64,000 nucleotides of DNA from Chrysoperla carnea. Its lineage: Eukaryota; Arthropoda; Insecta; Neuroptera; Chrysopidae. The notes under the pieces were generated by a model. The model did not search any database. It was given only the letters and a program-made list of their open reading frames with translations, and had not been told where the DNA came from. Location of the stretch: contig NC_058340.1 of assembly GCF_905475395.1 (NCBI RefSeq), forward strand, positions 63,094,181 to 63,158,180, written 5' to 3'. The translations under genes were made by a program, and so were the position numbers. Shown here in pieces: positions 58,156 to 64,000 of the stretch (position 1 is the first letter of the stretch; each line of letters begins with the position of its first letter).

Positions 58156-58497
58156 ATTTTTAATTTGCAATTTTTCCTATGCAAAAAATGTTTTTGAGGC
58201 ACTTTGAAACCCACACCATTTTAAGGTCTAATATTCAATCATACGAAATATCATCGCCTGACATGATTTGGTGAGGACTAAAACAGTCTGGCAGGTGATT
58301 TTAGTTGGCAATTTTTCCTATGTAAAAAATGTTCTGAGGCACTTTGAAACCCACACCATTTTAAGGTCTAATATTCAATCACACGAAATATCGCCTGACA
58401 TGATTTGGTGGGGGCCAAAATGGCCTGGCAGATGATTTGAATGCACTATTTAAATCATCTGAACTATTTAAATCATCTGCCAGGCTATTTTAGGCCC
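58156..58497 (+). repeat. tandem dimer of a 141-bp unit with terminal hairpin
   Basis: Units 58156-58296 and 58297-58436 share GGCAATTTTTCCTATG, GAGGCACTTTGAAACCCACA CCATTTTAAGGTCTAATATT and CGCCTGACATGATTTGGTG. A hairpin, 58412-58497, follows: GGCCTGGCAGATGATTT is mirrored by AAATCATCTGCCAGGC. It is probably a small tandem satellite seed or the remains of a Helitron/SINE. Confidence 0.75.
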
Positions 58498-59019
58498 CAA
58501 CATATTGGAGTAAAGAATTGAATTGACTGCTTGTTTGATGCCTTGATTTTGGTACAACCTGTGCATTATAAACTATAACAAATTGATTTAACAACTGAAT
58601 TTTACTTAATATTGGAAAATACGAAAAACTAAGCAGATTTATAGATTTTCTCAACGAATGTCTAAAAAAAAAAAAACGTCGGATATTCGTTGAATACTAT
58701 CAGATATTACCGGATATTCGAGATATCTCAAAAATTATAAAAATTAATGAAATATTCCACGAAATATCTTTGAATATCTATTAGTTTTTGCAAGGTTATT
58801 ATATGTTAAAACATAGAAGGGATATTTAGTTTTATTTATATTGAAACATTTAAGTATTCGTTTTGTGCAAAACCGAATTTATCGCCGTATACAAAAATAT
58901 TTTTAACACCTATTTAAAAATTTGTTTATAAAAATAATATTAATGAATTTTTCACAGTTATTTCATCATTTATGTAATGATATTGCCTATATTTTTAAAT
59001 AACAATATTATTTATTTTA
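58498..59019. other. AT-rich DNA
   Basis: Short repeats of GGATATTCG occur near 58681-58720. No gene seen. Confidence 0.4.
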
Positions 59020-59644
59020 GGTAGTACAAGCGCCAAGGCAAGTTTAGATTTAGCGTTGAAATTATTTGTACCTAATTTTCAACTTTGATGATGAATTTTG
59101 TTATAACTTCATGAATGTAGATGAAAATTAAGTATACAAATTTTCGATATCTGCCTTGGTTTTCGTAATATCGAAAGCTAAATAATTAAACAAAATTTGC
59201 AATTATCGATATTTTGAAAATTATTTCAGATATCGAAAAATTGTATTCTAACTTTTCGTCTTATATTGTCAAGTTATAACATAATTCACCATTAACATTA
59301 AAAAAATATATTTTTTAATTTTGTGTTCCCACTACCGTGCTCATACATCCTTAATTAGTCGAGCACAAAGGGTTTTTTTCAAAAATTTATTAGGGCTTTA
59401 ACTTTAATTTAATTAGTTTTTTTTTTTAAATTTCCACCGATTAGTTTTGGAGAAATTTATGAAAACATATCATCCATCAACCGTTTTCGAAGAAGACCAA
59501 TGTTAAAAATGCCTACTTTTAAATTCATGTATTTATTTAAATAATCCCCCAAAATTTTCAGAATTGATTTAGACTTAGTCCAACTTCATATAAAAAAAAT
59601 CAAGCCTTTTATCCAAAATTGCTCTGGTGCTCGTATATTCTTAA
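59020..59644 (-). mobile_element. TTAAGG MITE family, full-length composite
   Basis: The most complete copy, about 625 bp. On the minus strand the order is: AGCACCAGAGC terminus, left-half blocks (TCTGAAAATTTTGGGGG, GGATGATATGTTTTCATAAA), the internal junction TTAAGGATGTATGAGCACGG TAGTGGGAACAC at about 59355-59330, a second section with GGTGAATTATGTTATAACTT, then the right half (TCATCATCAAAGTTGAAAAT) and TTGCCTTGGCGCTTGTACTA CC at 59020. The internal copy of the terminal motif suggests two elements fused end to end. It lies 0.5 kb upstream of the 60132 gene. Confidence 0.8.
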
Positions 59645-60131
59645 AAATATAAGCAATATTATTACATAAATAATGAATTCATTTTATTAAAAAACACATA
59701 CATATTAACAATATGATGAACAGATATGGAACTTATAAATATTTCCGCGAATGGCGCTAAATTTTGTTCTGCACGCACCGAATATAAAAATTAATTATTA
59801 TTAATAAATAATTAACAAGAGAAAACAATTAACTAAATAAAAATTATATTTTATAATCACACCATAAATAAATAAAAATCTTTTGAAGGTAGTAAATACA
59901 AGAAAAACACCATAAAAATATGACTCATATAAATTAATAAGTTACAATACCGCGTTGATTTTATAATAATAGTGTAGCAGTGTACTGTACACCTTATATT
60001 TATTATATCAAAAGACTTGAGAGGCAGAGTTTGTTTTATAAATAATATGAAATTTAAAAGCAACAATCATCATGTCTAAATAAAAAAAAATCGTATTCTT
60101 AGAAATTACAAAAAAATAAAAAAACAACGCC
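59645..60131 (+). promoter_or_regulatory. upstream region / 5' UTR of the 60132 gene
   Basis: AT-rich sequence before the ATG. TTTTATAAATAATATG at about 60033-60048 could supply a TATA-like element but similar strings are common here. A minus frame at 59857-60066 is not supported. Transcription start unknown. Confidence 0.3.
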
Positions 60132-62740
60132 ATGCTTAATTTCTTTCGTCGTTCTAAAACCAAAGACACCATTGACTATACTAAAAATGAAACGCAAAAA
60201 GAAAAATTTAAACAACTAACAACGTTAGATGATTCAACAATACTTTTAACATCAACACCAGCTAAAAATAATTGTAAAGTGGCTCCACTACTACACTCGG
60301 ATGATAATGGTACTCAACAACAACGTAAATTAACGTCACTGACAACGAAGACGACGGCGGCAACATTACTTAACGATGCTCACACAAATGGAAGTGGTGT
60401 ACGAATAAGTAATGTGATCCGTAATAGTCCACCACCGTCCCCGTCTTCAACAACGAGTTTCGGTACGAATAATAATCCTATTCAAGCACGGGATCGTCGT
60501 ATTATTGGACACAAGCCATATGTGGCAAATATTTGTGATTTGGTGTATTTAACAAATGATCAAAAAACACAGCCACAATCGAATAAAAAAATTAGTGGTT
60601 CTTCGTTTAAGGAAATAATGGCACCTGCGATGGGATGGCGTAATAAAAATAAAAATAATAAAAAAGGTAAAAATAAACAACAACAAAATACAACGCATGC
60701 GCAATCAACATCATCTGCATCAACTGCAGTTGTTAAACAACAATTACCAACAAGTAGTGATATGGGTAATAATAATACAAGTGAAAATAGTGAAAAGAGT
60801 GATATTGTTCAACAATCGGAGAATAAAAAAAGTGATAATAAACAAGAGACGGCGACACAACAGTTAAATCAAAATGTAACTAAATCTCATGTAAGTAATA
60901 ATGACCAAACATCCACATCGCAATCGTTAGAACGACCAATAAAACCCCCACGTGTTGAAAAAACAAATTCTATTTTAAGAACATCGACTACAAGTTTGCA
61001 ACAACAACCGATTAATATTGAGAACAGTGTAAACGATTTGAAATATCAATCATCGAATACAAATCAATCAACATTAAACGATACAACTGAAATATTTTTA
61101 CCCATCGATACAAAAGTTGATTCAACAAAACAAGTTAATAATAATTTAAGTGAACAAAAATCGAAACAAGGACAAACGGGAGTGGTCAGTGCGAAAAATG
61201 TGCCAAAAATAAATGTGAAAAACTCTGAATTAAACAATAATGATAATAAAGTGGTATCAAATCAACAATCAACAAAAATGGGGAATCAACAAGCGTCTAC
61301 AACGAATGTTGAATCAACAAGTAAAGCACAAACTTCAGTGAAAAAGGTTGAAAATCCAACGAATAACGAAAATAAAGTTTTGATTAATCAACAAAGTTCG
61401 ATTGATTCTAAGGGCCAATCTTCTGCAGTGAATAATAATCAAGATAAGAAAGTTTTGGGGAATCAACAAAGTTCGATTGATTTAGTGAAAAAGGTTGAGA
61501 ATCCATTAAGTAACGAAAATAAAGTTTTAATTAATCAACAAAGTTCGATTGACTCAACTAAGGGTCGATCCTCAGTGAATAATAATCAAGATAGGAAAGT
61601 TTTGGGGAATCAACAAAGTTCAATTGATTCAAGTAAAGTGAATAATAGTCAAGATAAGAAAGTATTGGTAAATCAACAAAATTTGGTTGATTCAGGACAA
61701 AAAAATGTTGAAAACTCTATTAATAATAACAAAGTTTTGATCAATAATCAACAAGTGATTGATCCAAGCAAAGAAATTTCAGTAAAAAAAATTGAAAATA
61801 TAAATCAACAACCAAGTAATGTTAGTAAAGTTACGGTTAATCAACAACCAAATAAAATGGGTAATCAACAAACAATACCCACAAATGATTCAAATAAACA
61901 AAATATATTGAAAAAAACTGAAAATCAACCAACACAAAACACGAGCAATATTAGTAAAGTTACGATTAATCAACAACCGGTTAATAAAATCGATAATCAA
62001 CCTGCTTCAACAAAACAAAATTCTTCTGCTACGGTATTACAGAAAGATAGTAAAGTGTTGTTAACCAATGAACAACCGCATAAAATGGTCAATCAACCCA
62101 CGGTGAATCAACAAAATCAAGTTATGCAGTCATCTTCAATGCAATCGAATAAAACACCTACTTTAAATAAAATTGATTCAGTTCCAAATAAAAATATTCA
62201 AGAACAAAATACATCGAATCAACATTCAACAATTTCCTTAAACGAGAATAAAAATGTAATCCAATCGAATTCTTCCCTTAAATCAGTGCCAGAAAAAAGT
62301 ACAATAAAAATGGAATCATCACAACAAGTACCAACGAATCAACAAAATGGTTTAATCGGTGATAAAAATAAAGAGCAAAAAACTAATGATATAAAACAGT
62401 GTGTTCAAAAAGTGATGTCAATTAATAATGATAAAATAAATAATGAACAAAATATCATAAACAAAATTAATAATGAAAATAAACAAACGGAACAGTGTAA
62501 TACAGTGACGTCACCATCCAAGTTACAAAAAACTAAAAGTGTAGGATCAAATGAAAATATCTCAACAGGCGCACCAATGACTGTCTGTTCAATTGCAATT
62601 CCAGTACCATCGAAAATATTAAAAAGTGATAAAATACCAGTGACGGCAATTATTGAACGAAAATTATCACTAGATAAAACCGGTGATTTAACAACACAAG
62701 GTCAACAGAAAACAAATGACGGATCAACGACTGATCAAAC
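60132..62740 (+). CDS. 5' coding exon of an unidentified Asn/Gln-rich protein
   Basis: I do not recognise the family. The 2.6 kb exon encodes 869 complete codons from MLNFFRRSKTKDTIDY. The first ~170 residues look most conserved-like: a basic start, RISNVIRNSPPPSPSSTTSF (91-110), RRIIGHKPYVANICDLVYLT (122-141) and SFKEIMAPAMGWR (158-170). A Lys/Asn run (171-183) and a PIKPPR class II SH3-ligand-like motif (269-274) follow. Residues about 400-530 contain imperfect tandem repeats built on NKVLINQQSSIDS and DKKVLGNQQSSID. Much of 180-800 is Asn/Gln/Ser-rich and probably disordered. Near the end, PMTVCSIAIPVPSKILKSDK and TAIIERKLSLDK regain complexity. A GTATGT donor at 62741 ends the exon two bases into a Thr codon; the open frame to 62771 is intron read-through. 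Later exons lie outside the window. Confidence 0.85.
61373..61680 (+). repeat. intragenic coding tandem repeat
   Basis: AATCAACAAAGTTCGATTGA or a one-base variant recurs at about 61384, 61459, 61531 and 61605, with surrounding blocks (GAAAATAAAGTTTT, AATAATCAAGATAAGAAAGT) also repeated. The longer period is about 147 bases, 49 codons, so the repeats keep the frame. Copies are similar at the DNA level, implying recent expansion. Confidence 0.8.
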
Positions 62741-63124
62741 GTATGTTGATTTTTTTTTATTGTATTTTTAATGTGCTTTGTTGTTTAATGTTAATAAAAA
62801 AAATTTGAAAATATTCTCATGAAAATGGCTGTTTTTATTAATCGTTAACACTTTTTTCTTTAAAGATAATTTTCTTATTATTGCTTTTTTTTACTAACTG
62901 CGCATCTTACTAACAGAAAAGGACCCTGCACTAATCTTACGAAAATTGAATCTCGGTCAAAACTTGTCATATTACGGGTTTTTGTAGCGCTTGGTATCCA
63001 GTCTCAGTGGACGGAATGATCCAAATGCAATTTTTTTTTAGTTATAATAATTGGAAATGTCAATAATCCCTTTGTTAACACGCACAAATAAAAAAAATTT
63101 TAATAGAAAAAAATGCTTGTTAAG
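62741..63124 (+). other. intron after the 60132 exon
   Basis: Starts GTATGTTGATTTTTTTTTA. AT-rich with one less AT-rich patch (GCGCTTGGTATCCAGTCTCA GTGGACGG at 62988-63016). No exon recognised. Confidence 0.5.
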
Positions 63125-63324
63125 GGACAAGCTTTTATTGTACTCAAAAGTAGAAAATAATTTTTTCTAGGAGTCACTCATACACGATATTTGTAAAAAG
63201 TGGAGGCACTCAATTTAAAATATCAAGAATGAATCGAAGCGCCTCAAGCTTTTACAAATAGTCGTGTATGAGAGACTCATAGAAAAAGTTATTTTCTACT
63301 TTTGCGTACAATAAAAGTTTGTCC
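63125..63324. mobile_element. hairpin MITE, ~200 bp
   Basis: Left arm GGACAAGCTTTTATTGTACT CAAAAGTAGAAAATAA and onward to about 63205 is mirrored by 63237-63324, ending ATAAAAGTTTGTCC. Shared inner blocks are CATACACGA / TCGTGTATG and TTTGTAAAAAG / CTTTTACAAA. It sits in the first visible intron of the 60132 gene. Confidence 0.8.
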
Positions 63325-64000
63325 TATAAAATCATTTTTTATTAAAATTTTTACTTCAAAATTAAAAAAAATATATGTATATCAAATATGGTGGAAGCGA
63401 TGTGAAAATCAAGTAAAACTTGCCATAAGAATGAATTGTCATTTGATTTACATATGCATGCAAAATTTCAGCTCAATCGATTAAAGATATCTGCTTCAAA
63501 ATTGAGTAGGAAGATTCCACCCGAACAACAAACATAGTGTACAGTGTGATCATTTCAAAAGTATCCACCCTTAATAACTGTTGACTTGATGTGATTATTG
63601 TTTTGAGTGAAAACACATCGATTTAGATATCGAAAGGGAATTTCAAAAGTGAAAAAAATTTGACTGAGGCTCAATTTCCATATGATTAGTGCAAGGTCCT
63701 TTGAGTGTTTTTATATTTTAATTTTGGTATGCAAGAGAATAAAAAAAAAAAAAACATAAAAAGTTTTCACGTGGGTGAATCTTCCTGTTTATAAAATCTA
63801 AGCAGCATGATTTAAATTTAGCGGAATGTTTTGATTAAGTAGTCCTACTTCAATCTCTAAATTTCGCTTTATTTTTGATGTACAAGTGGGAAGTAGTGGA
63901 GCTACGAAACTTCAATCAAAAAGACAATTTTTTTCCACTAAGTGGGCAAAAAAAAACATACGAGAAGAATTTAAACTGAAAAAGTTTTTCCTTTGTTCGA
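63325..64000 (+). other. intronic AT-rich DNA to window end
   Basis: It begins with TATAAAATCATTTTTTATTA. A 60-codon frame at 63302-63484 spans the hairpin arm and a repeat-like segment (CATGCAAAATTTCAGCTCAA TCGATTAAAGATATCTGCTT) and is not a gene. AAAGATTCCACCCGAACAA-type sequence near 63510 and GGTGAATCTTCCTG near 63774 are mirror images, so an element of about 270 bp may lie between. Confidence 0.4.

Noticed and set aside
62741..62771. Extension of the Asn/Gln-rich protein to the stop at 62771
   Set aside because: The last ten codons follow a good GTATGT donor and read as a T-rich intron start (YVDFFLLYF), so the exon is ended at 62740.

Overview
The window is a piece of an AT-rich insect nuclear genome. 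The evidence is one clearly recognisable gene with GT-AG introns whose protein matches insect Mob2 almost residue for residue, very long AT-rich introns and intergenic stretches, and a dense load of short transposon-derived repeats. Insect order cannot be decided from what is visible. Only a small share of the 64 kb is convincingly protein coding, and all supported genes lie on the + strand.

Layout. (1) 1-13.9 kb: the 3' part of Mob2 (MOB kinase activator 2, the NDR/Tricornered kinase co-activator). Five coding exons (7889-8067, 9841-9937, 10362-10486, 12285-12765, 13530-13620) join in phase and end at a TAG. The 5' exons are not seen, so 1-7888 is probably the preceding intron. (2) 13.9-29.9 kb: no gene recognised; repeats, including a roughly 3 kb nested palindrome (23.0-26.0 kb) carrying tRNA-like SINE heads. 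(3) 29,910-30,216: the acidic N-terminal exon of an unidentified gene, ending at a consensus donor; its downstream exons were not found. (4) 30.2-60.1 kb: intron and/or intergenic DNA packed with foldback elements, hAT-type elements with 8-bp target duplications and SINE/LINE fragments, plus one weak exon candidate (53.2 kb) and one decayed coding patch (54.3-54.8 kb). (5) 60,132-62,740: a 2.6 kb 5' coding exon of an unidentified, extremely Asn/Gln-rich protein, ending at a GTATGT donor and continuing beyond the window.

The dominant structural theme is inverted repetition. About twenty separate elements read as arm, short centre, reverse-complement arm. Three have flanking 8-bp duplications I could read by eye (6.3, 39.7 and, imperfectly, 4.6 kb). 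One dispersed family beginning TTAAGGATGTACGAGCACC occurs at least eight times. Two inverted copies of another element flank the 7889-8067 Mob2 exon and a 550-bp foldback lies inside a later Mob2 intron, so the Mob2 pre-mRNA should contain long double-stranded segments. No CRISPR array, operon, prokaryotic signal, rRNA or intact tRNA gene was seen.
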